Positions 46,395 through 57,059 of a stretch of DNA of 64,000 nt are shown piece after piece. The DNA lies in contig LNEI01000026.1 of the NCBI GenBank assembly GCA_001464455.1, positions 1 to 64,000 on the forward strand, written 5' to 3'. A program made the position numbers and the translations under genes. The notes below the pieces were generated by a model, which was not told the DNA's origin, searched no databases, and was given only the letters and a program-made list of their open reading frames with translations. The DNA comes from Acidobacteria bacterium Ga0077534. Lineage in GTDB: Bacteria; Acidobacteriota; Blastocatellia; Pyrinomonadales; Pyrinomonadaceae. Position 1 is the first letter of the stretch. Each line of letters begins with the position of its first letter.

Positions 46395-49300
46395 TCATTC
46401 CATCGCGACAAAATCTACCTCGTTCAGCGTATCGACCACGTTGATCACCCGTGAAGCGAATCGGTAGCGCCGCGACATCACGCCGATCACTACGGTCGAC
46501 CCGGCCTCAACCTCTTCAAACCGGTAGAATCCGAACGAGCCCGTCGTCGCAGTGCGAATGGCACCATTAACATCGGTGATCGTCACCTGTGCGTTTCTTA
46601 AGCCCCGCCCCTCGGGAGTCAGGACGCGGCCTGATACCTCAACCCCCGAAGCGGTCGAACCGACCTGGACCACACCAGAAATATATGTCGCAGGAAGGAG
46701 TGCTCCGCTGGCATTTGAAACGCTCTGCACGGTCGGCGTCGAAGAGAACGTGATCGGATAAAGCCCGAGCGGAGCGTTTGCGGGTATGTTGTAGGTGATC
46801 CTCACGATCTCGCGAGCCCCGGCCGCGTAGGTATTAACCGAATCTACGAGGATACCGACGCTGCCCGGAGCGAGATTGAGGTTTGTCCCTAGATTCGAGC
46901 CCGCCGGAACGCCGCTGCCGAGAACGACGACCGGATTGGTCAAAACGTCAGGTACCGCGATCTCAGGCACGCCGCCACCGGGAGTGTTCGCTCTCACGAC
47001 GGAGAAACTCGTCGACGATTCATTTCCGAGAGCGTCGAGCACCACCGAGATCGTCACCGTCCCGCCCGGCTGCCCCGCTGCATTGACGACACGAATGTTC
47101 CGGGTCCCGCTCGGAGTCGGAGTCGGAGTCGGCGTTGGAGTAGCCATCGGAGTCGGCGTCGGTGTTGGTGTTGGAGTAGCCGTCGGCGTCGGTGTAGGAG
47201 TTGCCGTTGCCGAAGGAGTCGGGGTAGGTGTTGGTGTAGGCGTTACTGTAGGTGTTGCAGTCGGCGTAGGTGTAGGCGTTGCCGAAGGAGTTGGTGTTGG
47301 TGTTGCCGTAGGTGTTGGCGTTGGAACCGGGCTGGTGCCGAACCAATCGGGGAAGCGGTCGTTCGCCGGGTTATTGGTCAGGTTAACCGGACTGGCACCG
47401 AAGCTGCCCATGACATAGACCTCGCCATTTCCGTCTCGTGTCGTATCAAAGATCACATTTGCTCCGTTGGGCGAACTTCCCGGCTCCCAATCGAGAGCTG
47501 CATTATTTGTAAGGCGTTTCTGCCCGGAACCGTCGGTGTTCATTGAATAGACCTCGCTGTTACCGTCTCGGTCACTCGCAAAAAAGATCTTCAGGCCGTC
47601 ACGAGACCATGCGGGCTGGTAGTTAGAAGAGCCGGCGGTGTTCGATATATTTGTTTGACCGGAGCCGCTAGCATTCATTCGAAAGATCTGAAACTGCCCC
47701 GTACGATCGCTCGCAAATACGATCTGGCTACCATCAGGCGACCATGTTGGGTCGGAATCGTAGGCCGGGTTGTTGGTCAGGTTGGTCGGTGAGCTGCCAT
47801 CTGCCGCATTTACAGAATAGACCTCAAAATTGCCGTCGCGGTTCGTAACAAATGCGATCTTTGTCCCATCCGGTGACCACGATGGCCTGTCTTCCTCGGC
47901 CATTGAATTTGTTAGGCGAGTCTGGCCGGTTCCGTTGGCATTCATCACATAAAGCTCGAAATTACCGTCGCGGTTGCTAACAAATGCTATTTTCGAACCG
48001 TCAGGGGACCAGGCGGGCTGCGTGTCAGACGCCGAGTTATTCGTCACGCGGGTCTGGGCCGTTCCGTCAGCGTTCATGACATATATTTCGTTGTTGCCGT
48101 CTCGATTGCTTGTAAAAGCTATCGGACCAATGTTTGTTGGTGGCGTCGGTGTCGGCGTCGGCGTCGGCGTCGGCGTTGGAGTTGGAGTTGGGGTGGGCAA
48201 TGGCCCCGCGAAGGATCCCAGTTTTACAACAATGGCATCCGCCCATTGACTTCCGTTAAATGGCAGAACCGGAGTGCCCCAGGTCGCATTGCTCTCGCCT
48301 GTAACATATACATTCCCATTGCTATCGGTAGCTACATCGATACCTACGTCGGAACCGCCTCCTCCAAGAAAAGTATTCCAGTTTACGGTAGCGGAACCTC
48401 CATTAAGACTGATCACAAACGCATCATTTCCGGCCGTGTGCGGCCTAACTGGCGTTCCAAAAGTGGAGCCTCCAACCCCAACAACCAGTATGTTGCCTGC
48501 TCCGTCAATGGCCAGATCGCGACTAACCTCGCAGCCTGCTCCTCCGATGAAGGTGTGCCAAGTTAAAACTCCGCTAGCTCCGTCAAATTTCGCCGCAAAT
48601 GCGTCAAAACAGCCGCCGAAAGGAGTAATAGGAGTTCCCCAGGGAGCATGACTTTCACCGGTTATTAGGACGTTATCACTCGCATCGATGACAAGTCCCT
48701 GGCCAACGTCATTCGCCGTACCGCCCACAAATGTATTCCATGAAAGTACCCCGTTCAGAGCGTTTAGGCGTGCGACGAAAGCATCTTGCTGGCCGGTGAA
48801 GGGCCGTACCGGGGTTCCCCACGATGTCGAACTGTATCCGGTAACATACAAGCCGCCGCCTCGAGCAGCAGCATTGAACGCAACGTCCGTGCCATTTCCG
48901 CCAAAAAACGTGTTCCAGTTTAAGGTGCCCGTCACAGAATTGATGCTGACAACTCCGGCTTCGCGACCAGAGCCAAACGGACTAACTGGTGTTCCCCAGG
49001 TGAGATCACTCTCTCCAACGACAAAGAGATTGCCGTTCGCGTCGGGCCCGGCGAGTTGAAACCCATAGTCACCTCCAGTACCACCGATAAATGTGGTCCA
49101 AACTACCGCTCCATTCGTGGGATCGAGACGCGCAACAAAGCCGTCAAATCCGCTCGTGTAGGGCCGAAGGGGGTTTCCCCACGCCGCATTGCTATTTCCG
49201 ACGACATACAGATTGCCTGCGGAGTCAACGACGCAGTCCGCGGCAGCGTCGGTTCCGGTTCCTCCTAAGAGCACGTTCCAGGCAAGCGCCCCTGTCGCCG

Positions 49301-49661
49301 CGTCCAGACGAGTGACAAAGGCATTTGCGGATGTGTTATCCGGCACTTCACCGCAAACAAAAACATTTCCGGAATTGTCCGCTGTAATGCCGTTGCCTCT
49401 ATCAGTGAACGGTCCGCCGAGGAATGTGCTCCAAGTCAAGGACGACTGAGAACCAGCCCCGATCATGACGTCATCGGATGCACCGGCCCGCCCTGAATGG
49501 TACAGGGAGATGCTGACGGTCGCTAAGAAGAACAGAGTCAGGGCTCCCAGGTGAAAGCTACTAGATATGGAACCTCGAAATTGTAGGTACTTCCTGTGCC
49601 GAGACCGGTAAACCCCATTTCGAAGTGAAGATACTATGATTTCAAACAATAAACTCATCAC
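46395..49661 (-). CDS. Large secreted protein: SBBP-like repeats, Pro/Thr linker, PD40 repeats, second Pro/Thr linker, cohesin-like region, carboxypeptidase-regulatory-like C-terminus
   Basis: Repeated FLGGxGTDxxxxxAxDxxGNxxVxGxS; [17 protein letters not shown] repeats; PTPTPT tracts; [20 protein letters not shown]...VDFVAME. GTG at 49661 or ATG at 49658. Confidence 0.82.
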   Translation of the reverse strand: MMSLLFEIIVSSLRNGVYRSRHRKYLQFRGSISSSFHLGALTLFFLATVSISLYHSGRAGASDDVMIGAGSQSSLTWSTFLGGPFTDRGNGITADNSGNVFVCGEVPDNTSANAFVTRLDAATGALAWNVLLGGTGTDAAADCVVDSAGNLYVVGNSNAAWGNPLRPYTSGFDGFVARLDPTNGAVVWTTFIGGTGGDYGFQLAGPDANGNLFVVGESDLTWGTPVSPFGSGREAGVVSINSVTGTLNWNTFFGGNGTDVAFNAAARGGGLYVTGYSSTSWGTPVRPFTGQQDAFVARLNALNGVLSWNTFVGGTANDVGQGLVIDASDNVLITGESHAPWGTPITPFGGCFDAFAAKFDGASGVLTWHTFIGGAGCEVSRDLAIDGAGNILVVGVGGSTFGTPVRPHTAGNDAFVISLNGGSATVNWNTFLGGGGSDVGIDVATDSNGNVYVTGESNATWGTPVLPFNGSQWADAIVVKLGSFAGPLPTPTPTPTPTPTPTPTPTPPTNIGPIAFTSNRDGNNEIYVMNADGTAQTRVTNNSASDTQPAWSPDGSKIAFVSNRDGNFELYVMNANGTGQTRLTNSMAEEDRPSWSPDGTKIAFVTNRDGNFEVYSVNAADGSSPTNLTNNPAYDSDPTWSPDGSQIVFASDRTGQFQIFRMNASGSGQTNISNTAGSSNYQPAWSRDGLKIFFASDRDGNSEVYSMNTDGSGQKRLTNNAALDWEPGSSPNGANVIFDTTRDGNGEVYVMGSFGASPVNLTNNPANDRFPDWFGTSPVPTPTPTATPTPTPSATPTPTPTATPTVTPTPTPTPTPSATATPTPTPTATPTPTPTPTPMATPTPTPTPTPSGTRNIRVVNAAGQPGGTVTISVVLDALGNESSTSFSVVRANTPGGGVPEIAVPDVLTNPVVVLGSGVPAGSNLGTNLNLAPGSVGILVDSVNTYAAGAREIVRITYNIPANAPLGLYPITFSSTPTVQSVSNASGALLPATYISGVVQVGSTASGVEVSGRVLTPEGRGLRNAQVTITDVNGAIRTATTGSFGFYRFEEVEAGSTVVIGVMSRRYRFASRVINVVDTLNEVDFVAME
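47098..47325. repeat. Hexanucleotide-like low-complexity tract encoding Pro-Thr linker
   Basis: Long run of gtcggagtcggcgttgga-type units. Confidence 0.85.
48143..48198. repeat. Second Pro-Thr encoding low-complexity tract
   Basis: ggtggcgtcggtgtcggcgtcggcgtcggcgtcggcgttggagttgg. Confidence 0.8.
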
Positions 49662-49674
49662 GGATTCCTCCCTT

Positions 49675-49718
49675 TTGCATAACAGGGCGGAAAATCCATT
49701 AAAATTGGGTCAATAAAA
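49675..49718 (-). promoter_or_regulatory. 44-bp upstream element, copy 1
   Basis: ttgcataacagggcggaaaatccattaaaattgggtcaataaaa aligns without gaps to 55455-55498. Confidence 0.5.
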
Positions 49719-49778
49719 TCAAAAAATGGAAAATATTCTCACTATTCGCATATAATCTCGGTGTTCTGCTACAAGAGA

Positions 49779-50339
49779 ATGTCCGATCAGCACGATGTAA
49801 CGCAGATGCTAGATGCGATCGCCGCCGGTGACCAGAAGGCTCCGGAGCGGTTGCTTGAGCTCGTTTACGGCGAGCTGCGGAGACTTGCTCACGGTTATAT
49901 GAAAAATGAGCGTAGCGATCATACTCTGCAGGCAACGGCTCTTGTTCATGAGGCGTATATTCAACTGGTCGATTGGAAGAATGTCTCTTGGCAGAACCGC
50001 GCCCATTTCTTTGCCGCAGCGGCCCAGATGATGCGCAGGATCCTCGTCGATCACGCTCGCGAAAGGAAAGCTCAGAAGCGGGGCGGTGGTCTTCGCACGA
50101 TCGCTCTCGATGAGGCGGTAAGCTTTCCCCATAGTAATGACCTTGATATTGTTTCGGTCGATGATGCCTTGCTCGAGCTTTCGTCGTTCGACCCTCAGCA
50201 GGCACGTATTGTCGAACTACGATTCTTTGGCGGCTTGACCATCGAAGAAACGGCGCACGCTCTCACCATTTCGGAATCAACCGTGAAACGGGACTGGCAG
50301 ATCGCCAAGGCGTGGCTCTTCAATCGCCTCAGCAAATAA
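49779..50339 (+). CDS. ECF-type sigma-70 family RNA polymerase sigma factor
   Basis: LLELVYGELRRLAHGYMKNERSDHTLQATALVHEAYIQLVD; FFGGLTIEETAHALTISESTVKRDWQIAKAWL. Confidence 0.93.
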   Translation: MSDQHDVTQMLDAIAAGDQKAPERLLELVYGELRRLAHGYMKNERSDHTLQATALVHEAYIQLVDWKNVSWQNRAHFFAAAAQMMRRILVDHARERKAQKRGGGLRTIALDEAVSFPHSNDLDIVSVDDALLELSSFDPQQARIVELRFFGGLTIEETAHALTISESTVKRDWQIAKAWLFNRLSK

Positions 50340-50340
50340 C

Positions 50341-52779
50341 ATGGACGCGGCAACATGGGCTAGAGTGAAAGAAATATTCTCGGCAGTGGTGGAACTCGAC
50401 CGGGATCAACAGGTGCGAGTGCTTGATGATTGTTGTGCTGGGGACGAAGCAGTTCGAGCCGAGGTTGAGGCTTTGATCGCGGCAAACCTAAAAGTCGAGA
50501 ATTTTATCGAGGAGCCTGCCTTCGCCGCACCCGGGGCCTTTGACGCAGACGAAGATCTGACCATAGACCGCGTCGTAGGCCACTATCGAATTGTCCGCGA
50601 GATTGGTCGTGGCGGCATGGGAGTGGTCTTTCTCGCTGAGCGCGATGACGGAGAATTTCGCCAGCGTGTCGCTCTCAAAGTGGTTAGCAGTGCCTATCTA
50701 GGCCGCGAGAGCCTCCGGCGTTTCCGACAGGAACGGCAGATACTTGCCGGACTTAATCATCCGAACATCGCCCGACTGCTCGACGGAGGCGTGACGGAGG
50801 ACGGGCTTCCCTATCTAGTAATGGAGTTCGTCGAAGGCAAGCGACTACTCGAGCACTCTGAAGCTCAGCAGCTTTCGGTCGACGAACGCCTGCGGTTGTT
50901 CGCACAGATCTGTGACGCCGTTTCGTACGCCCATCGAAACCTCATCGTCCATCGCGACCTCAAACCATCGAATATTATCGTAACGACGGAAGGCGACCCG
51001 AAACTTCTCGATTTTGGACTTGCAAAGATGCTTGATATCGAGCCCGATGCCGAGCAAACGCAGACTCAATTTCGGGCTTTGACGCCTGCGTATGCATCCC
51101 CGGAACATCTCCGCGGCGAGCCGATCACGACCGCCTCGGATATCTATTCACTTGGCATCGTCCTCTACGAGCTACTGACCGGTGCTCGGCCGTATGACCT
51201 TGGATCAATGCCGCTCGACCGGCTGACTGATGCTATATCCGTCTCCGATCCGATCAAACCAAGCTCACGGATCGCCGGCCTCTCTACGCGATCATTCGGC
51301 AAAGAAAAGCAGCATCACAGCGGCGATATAGACAACATCGTACTCTCCGCCATGCGCTACGAGCCGGAGCGCAGATACGTGTCAGTCGAGAAATTTGCCG
51401 AGGATATCGAAAGATATCTGAACGGCCTTCCGGTTTCGGCCTCTCCTTCGACGTTGCGATATCGAGGAACGAAGTTTGTGCGCCGCAACCGTTTCGCCGT
51501 GGTTTCGGCGTCGATCATTGTGATCGTCCTGTCAGCCGGAATCGTTGCAACGCTTTGGCAGGCAAGAGAAGCTCGCCGCGAGCAGGCTAAGGCAATGAGG
51601 GTCACCGGGTTTCTTCAAAACATCCTGGGCTCGGTCGCGCCCGAAGCACGGGGAACGAGCGTCACGATGCGCGAAGCACTAGACGAAGCATCTGCACGGG
51701 CGAGGATCGAGTTTGTGGATTCGCCGGAGATCCTCGCCGACGTTTTGATGACGACCGGAAAAACTTACACCAGCCTGACCGTAAACGACCGGGCGGAGAC
51801 GGACCTCCGCGAGGCTCTCGAGCTCAGCCGTCGTGTAAACGGTGAACGTCATGCGACAACGCTCGCAAGTATTTCTATGCTCGGCATCGCGCTGGCATTC
51901 CAAAACAAGCCGATCGAGGGTGAAAGGCTAGCTCGGGAAGCTGTCGAGTTGAACCGGCTACATTCACGCACTTCAGGCGAGAACCTTGGCATAGCGTTGT
52001 ACGCGCACGCTGTTAATCTGCTTCAGCTCGGCAAGGCTAGCGAATCTTTGCCGATCGCGATGGAAGCATCAGAGGTGATACGCCAAACACTTGGCGAGTC
52101 GCATGGGTATTACCTCGCTACGCTTAACGCTCTGGCACTAGCGAAGCAATCGACGGGTGACCGCCCCGAGGCAGAACGTATCTTTCGCGAGGTGCTCGAT
52201 CGCGGCAGCGGAATGGAGAACCGCTTTCGTATATACGTCGCACAGGCTTCGTCGTTTCTTGCATGGCAGCTTATCGATGACAAGCGGCTCGACGAAGCAG
52301 AAAGCCTCTCGAGAGATGCCAAAAAGCTATACGCCGAAGTGCTTGGAAATTCGAACCCAAGCATCGCGGTATCTTATCTCCAACTTGGAACCGTATTGTA
52401 CGAGCGAGGCGATCTCGCAAAAGCTGAACCGGAACTTCGCCAAGCCCTTTTGCTGTTGGAGACAAGCGAATTAGCAGCTTCGCATTACAGTACAGCGGCG
52501 CAACTTCGTCTTGGCTCAACGCTCGTGAAGCAAGATAAGGCGGCGGAAGGTGAGCCATATCTGAGAAGGGCGATCGCAGGCTCTTCATTACTAGGGTCGG
52601 ATACACGTCGCTATTATGAGATCAGATTTCCACTTATCGAGTGCATGCTAAGTCAAAAGAGGTATGACGACGCTCGGACACTCATAGACGACCTTGAAGT
52701 CGCTGCTAGCGATCATCTTTTGCCGCCGACCGCAGTTCTTGAAAAACTGACCAGCTATCGCCGAGCCCTTCGGCGATGA
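50341..52779 (+). CDS. Membrane serine/threonine protein kinase with C-terminal TPR repeats
   Basis: VREIGRGGMGVVFLAERDD; HRDLKPSNIIV; LLDFGLAKM; TM RFAVVSASIIVIVLSAGIVATLW; TPR-like tail. Confidence 0.94.
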   Translation: MDAATWARVKEIFSAVVELDRDQQVRVLDDCCAGDEAVRAEVEALIAANLKVENFIEEPAFAAPGAFDADEDLTIDRVVGHYRIVREIGRGGMGVVFLAERDDGEFRQRVALKVVSSAYLGRESLRRFRQERQILAGLNHPNIARLLDGGVTEDGLPYLVMEFVEGKRLLEHSEAQQLSVDERLRLFAQICDAVSYAHRNLIVHRDLKPSNIIVTTEGDPKLLDFGLAKMLDIEPDAEQTQTQFRALTPAYASPEHLRGEPITTASDIYSLGIVLYELLTGARPYDLGSMPLDRLTDAISVSDPIKPSSRIAGLSTRSFGKEKQHHSGDIDNIVLSAMRYEPERRYVSVEKFAEDIERYLNGLPVSASPSTLRYRGTKFVRRNRFAVVSASIIVIVLSAGIVATLWQAREARREQAKAMRVTGFLQNILGSVAPEARGTSVTMREALDEASARARIEFVDSPEILADVLMTTGKTYTSLTVNDRAETDLREALELSRRVNGERHATTLASISMLGIALAFQNKPIEGERLAREAVELNRLHSRTSGENLGIALYAHAVNLLQLGKASESLPIAMEASEVIRQTLGESHGYYLATLNALALAKQSTGDRPEAERIFREVLDRGSGMENRFRIYVAQASSFLAWQLIDDKRLDEAESLSRDAKKLYAEVLGNSNPSIAVSYLQLGTVLYERGDLAKAEPELRQALLLLETSELAASHYSTAAQLRLGSTLVKQDKAAEGEPYLRRAIAGSSLLGSDTRRYYEIRFPLIECMLSQKRYDDARTLIDDLEVAASDHLLPPTAVLEKLTSYRRALRR

Positions 52780-52996
52780 CAGGAATGATGTGATCGATCA
52801 TGATTTCGAGCGCTGCCGCAGAAGCGCAGACACCAAGAGTCTGAGATCTAAAGTCAACTAGCCTTGTAAATTCCGTCGCAGTCTGCCTCACATCCCCGAG
52901 CGTATGTCTATCGCGACGCCTCCCTCCTTGAAGTGCATCACTTCTGGTCGAACATTACCCGGCTTGCTCATCCGTGATGCGGGGTTGTCGATAAGC

Positions 52997-55420
52997 CTAT
53001 TCCAAACCGACAAAATCTACATCAGTCTGCGACGCGAAGACCTGTATCGATCTGGGGGCGAAGCGGTATCTTTTTGATAACACACCGAGCACAAAGGTTG
53101 ATCCGTTAGGTATGTTGTCAAAACTGTAGAGTCCAAAAGAGCTGGTCGTTGCGCTCCGAACGCTACCGTCTGCTAGTGTCATCCGCACAGACGCGTTCCT
53201 AAGGCCTTGCCCTGTCGGGGTCACGACCCGGCCCGAGATCTGGAACATGACTGGCGGTGGCGACGGGATCGGGCCCCAGCTGGGCTCTACATCGTTCAGT
53301 GAATTGGTGGTAACGCGGGTTTGGTTCGTACCATTTGCATTCATTGTGTAGACCTCAGAATTACCGTCCCGCGTGGTCCAGAACGCGATCTGATCGCCAT
53401 CAGGTGAAAAGACCGGATCTTGTTCGAGAGTGGAATTGTTGGTTAGCCTCATCTGGTTGCTGCCATCGCTATTCATCACGTAGATCTCGTTGTTTCCGTC
53501 CCTCCCGCTGGTAAACGTTATCTTTGTACCGTCAGGCGAAAATGAAGGAAAACTGTTGAACCCTGGCGGATTGGTCAGCTGAACGATGTTCGTCCCGTCT
53601 GAGTTCATTCGAAAGATCTGATTCGCCCCTCCCGATAGCGTGACCCAGGCTATAAGAGTACCGTCGGGTGAGATCGCAGGTTTACTGTCGCACGCCGCTG
53701 TCTGGGTCAGTCTCACCTGATTTGTCCCGTCTGCGTTGATCTTGTAGATATCGCAGGCCTTTTCGAAGGCGATGACACCGGTTGCAGATATAGTTGGATC
53801 CTGGTCGCCTTGCCCATCGTTAGTAAGCCGTGTCTGACTGCTGCCGTCCGCGTTCATGATATACAACTCGGAACTGCCTCCATCGCGAAAACTATGGAAA
53901 ACGATTCGTGAGCCATCCGGATGGAACGTCGGGTGATCACTGCTCCCCGGATTATTTGTCAGTTGGACCACGTTTGTCCCGTCAGGGTCCATCGTAAAGA
54001 TCTCTGGCCCACCGCCGTCGCGATTACTCTCGAAGGCGATACGACCCGAGGCCGCCGGGGTTGGGGTAGGCGTAGGCGTTGGTGTTGGCGTGGACGGTGT
54101 GCCGAGGGTGAAGGTGTAGGCAGAACCCTGGTCGGAGGTCGTTCCGACATTATGTTCCGGCGATCCTGCAATCACCGAATTTCCGGAAATGGAGATACCT
54201 GTCCCGAAGTCGTCGCTTGCCGCGCCATCGCTGGCGAGTAGCTTTTGTTGCTGTATCCAGGTTGCCCCGTTGAAAACAAAGACATATGCAGAACCTTGAC
54301 CTGAGTTGCTGCCTATGTCGTCCTCGCGTACTCCAATCACTATAGTGTTCCCGTCCACATCGACGCGGTTGCCAAATCGGTCGAACGCTGCGCCGTCAGC
54401 AGCCGTAATATTCTGCTGCAGCGTCCACACTCCACCACTGCGGGCGAAGATGTAAACCGAGCCCCGGTCGGTGATCCCCCCGATGTTCTCGTTCTCAGCC
54501 CCGACGACCAGAGTGTCACCAGATAGACCGAGACTAAGGCCAAACTCGTTATCCGTATCGACGCCCGAAGCCAGCAATTTTTGCTGCTGAGTCCACGTCG
54601 AGACACTAAGAGTGAATACGTAAGCTGCTCCGTCATTGATGCCCGCGAAACCGCCTTCAACCGCACCGATTACCGCAGTACCGCCAGATATGACTACGCT
54701 TGTTCCGAAAAAGTCGGACGGCGTTCCGTCTGAAGCGGACAGTTTTTGCTCTTGCGTCCAGATAGTTTGATTGGTGCGAGCGAAGATATAGGCCGATCCC
54801 AGACGGTTGCCTCCGTTGTTCGACGGCGCTCCGACAATTGCATTGTTCCCGCTTATCGCTACGGTCGAGCCAAATTCATGATTAACTTGGCGGTCTGCTG
54901 CGACAAGTCTCGCCTGCTGCGTCCAAAGTGTTCCGTTGCGAACGAAAACATACGCTGCCCCTCTGCCATCGAAGAATGATGCGGGATCGTCATTCGGAGC
55001 CCCGACGATCACCGTATCCCCATCGAGAGCAACACTCAGTCCGAACTCATCTTGTGTTGCCCCATCTGCAGCAGTTAGTTTCTGCTGCTGCAGCCAGGCC
55101 ACCCCATTGCAAACAAAGACGTAAGCGGCTCCTTGGTTAGCTCTGCCCTCGACATCAGCGCTAGGGGCTCCGACAATTGCCGTATTGCCATCAATCATTA
55201 CGCTTGTGCCAAAGCGGTCGAATGCCGCGCCATCCATTGCGAGCAACTTTATCTCACCGCAAGATGATTCTACGTTTGAACCCAACACGTAATCTTGCGA
55301 GTCGCTTGTATGGCCGCTAACAACCGAGGCTTTGTGCCAAGTTGCAGAATAAGCGGCAATAAGAATTGCAGCGATGCCGAAAAATCGAATTGCTTGTGAA
55401 GTCGTACTGTTTGGTTTCAT
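52997..55420 (-). CDS. Large secreted protein: FG-GAP-like repeats, Pro/Thr linker, PD40 repeats, carboxypeptidase-regulatory-like C-terminus
   Basis: Repeated LLAxDGAAxDxFGxSVxxxGxTxxVGAxxxxxGxxxxGxAYVF; [16 protein letters not shown]-terminal GRVVTPTGQGLRNASVRMT...SKRYRF...VDFVGLE. Confidence 0.85.
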   Translation of the reverse strand: MKPNSTTSQAIRFFGIAAILIAAYSATWHKASVVSGHTSDSQDYVLGSNVESSCGEIKLLAMDGAAFDRFGTSVMIDGNTAIVGAPSADVEGRANQGAAYVFVCNGVAWLQQQKLTAADGATQDEFGLSVALDGDTVIVGAPNDDPASFFDGRGAAYVFVRNGTLWTQQARLVAADRQVNHEFGSTVAISGNNAIVGAPSNNGGNRLGSAYIFARTNQTIWTQEQKLSASDGTPSDFFGTSVVISGGTAVIGAVEGGFAGINDGAAYVFTLSVSTWTQQQKLLASGVDTDNEFGLSLGLSGDTLVVGAENENIGGITDRGSVYIFARSGGVWTLQQNITAADGAAFDRFGNRVDVDGNTIVIGVREDDIGSNSGQGSAYVFVFNGATWIQQQKLLASDGAASDDFGTGISISGNSVIAGSPEHNVGTTSDQGSAYTFTLGTPSTPTPTPTPTPTPAASGRIAFESNRDGGGPEIFTMDPDGTNVVQLTNNPGSSDHPTFHPDGSRIVFHSFRDGGSSELYIMNADGSSQTRLTNDGQGDQDPTISATGVIAFEKACDIYKINADGTNQVRLTQTAACDSKPAISPDGTLIAWVTLSGGANQIFRMNSDGTNIVQLTNPPGFNSFPSFSPDGTKITFTSGRDGNNEIYVMNSDGSNQMRLTNNSTLEQDPVFSPDGDQIAFWTTRDGNSEVYTMNANGTNQTRVTTNSLNDVEPSWGPIPSPPPVMFQISGRVVTPTGQGLRNASVRMTLADGSVRSATTSSFGLYSFDNIPNGSTFVLGVLSKRYRFAPRSIQVFASQTDVDFVGLE

Positions 55421-55454
55421 GATCTTGTTCCTTGAAAAGGCCCTGTTATGCCCT

Positions 55455-55498
55455 TTGCCTAATAGGGCGAGAAAACCCAGCGGAAGCGCTCAATAAAT
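55455..55498 (-). promoter_or_regulatory. 44-bp upstream element, copy 2
   Basis: ttgcctaatagggcgagaaaacccagcggaagcgctcaataaat. Confidence 0.5.
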
Positions 55499-55643
55499 TT
55501 TTTGTTAGCGATCTTTAGCGAAACTGAGCAGAACCCATAGGGCATTCGACCCTGCTGAAGCTTGCGTTTTGTGCAGAGCATTGTAAGCCGCTATAATTTG
55601 AGATTCGCTATTTATTTGAAATTTTTGATCAGAGGACACTACA

Positions 55644-57053
55644 TTGGCAGAACAATTTGACGTAACAATCATCGGATCGGGTCCCGGCGGCTATGTGGCT
55701 GCCGTGCGCGCTGGGCAGCTCGGGCTCAAGGTCGCGATAATCGAGAAGGAAAAGGATGCTCGGCTGGGTGGTACATGCGGCCTGCGGGGATGTATTCCGA
55801 CTAAAGCTTTGCTCAATGCGGCTCATTTGTATGAAAAAGCGAGCCATTTTGAGAATTTTGGCCTTAAGGTTACGGGCCTCAGCTACGACTGGGCAGGCGT
55901 ACAGAAGTACAAATCCGACGTGGTCGCTAAAAACTCAGCCGGCGTAACTTATCTGATGAAAAAGAACAAGGCCACAGTTTTCAATGGCTTTGGCAAGATC
56001 GTCGGAAAGGGCAAGGTCGAGGTCGCTCTGGCTGACGGTAAGACGCAGACGATCGAAACCAAGAACATTATCATCGCCACCGGCTCGGTCGTGCGCCCAA
56101 TCCCAGGATTCGAGACCGACGGCAAGCAGGTCGTTAATTCAGATCACATTCTGGAGCTGACCAAAGTTCCGAAGTCGATGATCGTCATGGGCTCGGGGGC
56201 TGTCGGCGTCGAGTTTGCTAGTGTCTATCACCGCTTTGGCTGCGACACGACGGTCGTGGAGTTGATGGACCGCATCGTTCCGATCGAGGACGCTGACGTT
56301 TCTAAGGAACTCGCGAGAAGCTTCAAAAAATCCGGAATCAAGTGCGAGACAGGCATCAAGCTCGACAAGCTAACCAAAGACAAGAAAGGCGTTAAGGTCT
56401 CGGGCAAGAATGCGAAAGGTGATGACGTTACCTTCGAAGCCGAAATGCTCCTCGTCGCTGTCGGCCGCATGCCATCGATCGAGGGCATCGGCCTCGAAAA
56501 TACGAAAGTCGTCGTAAACCCACGCGGAACGATCAAAGTCAACGAATACTGCGAGACCGACGAACCGAACGTCTTTGCTATCGGTGACGTCATCGACACC
56601 GCGTGGCTCGCACACCTAGCTTCGAAAGAGGGAATTCTCGTCGTCGAAAAGATCGCCGGCAAAAAGGTCGAGCCGATCAAGCAAAACCTCGTCCCGAACT
56701 GCACCTACTGCGACCCAGAGGTCGCCAGCGTCGGCCTGACCGAGGCAAAGGCGAAAGAGGCAGGTTATGACGTAAAGGTCGGCAAATTCCCCTTCTCGGC
56801 CTCAGGAAAGGCTCGCATCCTCGGTGAGACGGACGGCTTCGTCAAGATCGTCTCCGAGAAAAAATACGACGAAGTCCTCGGCGTCCACATCATCGGCCCC
56901 CACGCGACCGAGCTCCTAGCCGAAGCCTGCGTCGGCATGGCCCTGGAAACCACCGCCGACGAACTAGGCCGCATCATCCACGCCCACCCAACCGTCTCCG
57001 AAGCCGTAATGGAAGCCGCGGAAGGTGTACATGATCTGACGATCCATATGTAG
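55644..57053 (+). CDS. lpdA: Dihydrolipoyl dehydrogenase
   Basis: TIIGSGPGGYVAAVRAGQLGLKVAIIEKE; GGTCGLRGCIPTKALL; HAHPTVSEAVMEAA. Confidence 0.96.
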   Translation: MAEQFDVTIIGSGPGGYVAAVRAGQLGLKVAIIEKEKDARLGGTCGLRGCIPTKALLNAAHLYEKASHFENFGLKVTGLSYDWAGVQKYKSDVVAKNSAGVTYLMKKNKATVFNGFGKIVGKGKVEVALADGKTQTIETKNIIIATGSVVRPIPGFETDGKQVVNSDHILELTKVPKSMIVMGSGAVGVEFASVYHRFGCDTTVVELMDRIVPIEDADVSKELARSFKKSGIKCETGIKLDKLTKDKKGVKVSGKNAKGDDVTFEAEMLLVAVGRMPSIEGIGLENTKVVVNPRGTIKVNEYCETDEPNVFAIGDVIDTAWLAHLASKEGILVVEKIAGKKVEPIKQNLVPNCTYCDPEVASVGLTEAKAKEAGYDVKVGKFPFSASGKARILGETDGFVKIVSEKKYDEVLGVHIIGPHATELLAEACVGMALETTADELGRIIHAHPTVSEAVMEAAEGVHDLTIHM

Positions 57054-57059
57054 GTTAGT

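Noticed and set aside
46876-47418. Plus-strand ORF encoding GVGVGVG repeats
   Set aside because: Antisense reading of the Pro-Thr linker of the minus-strand giant protein.
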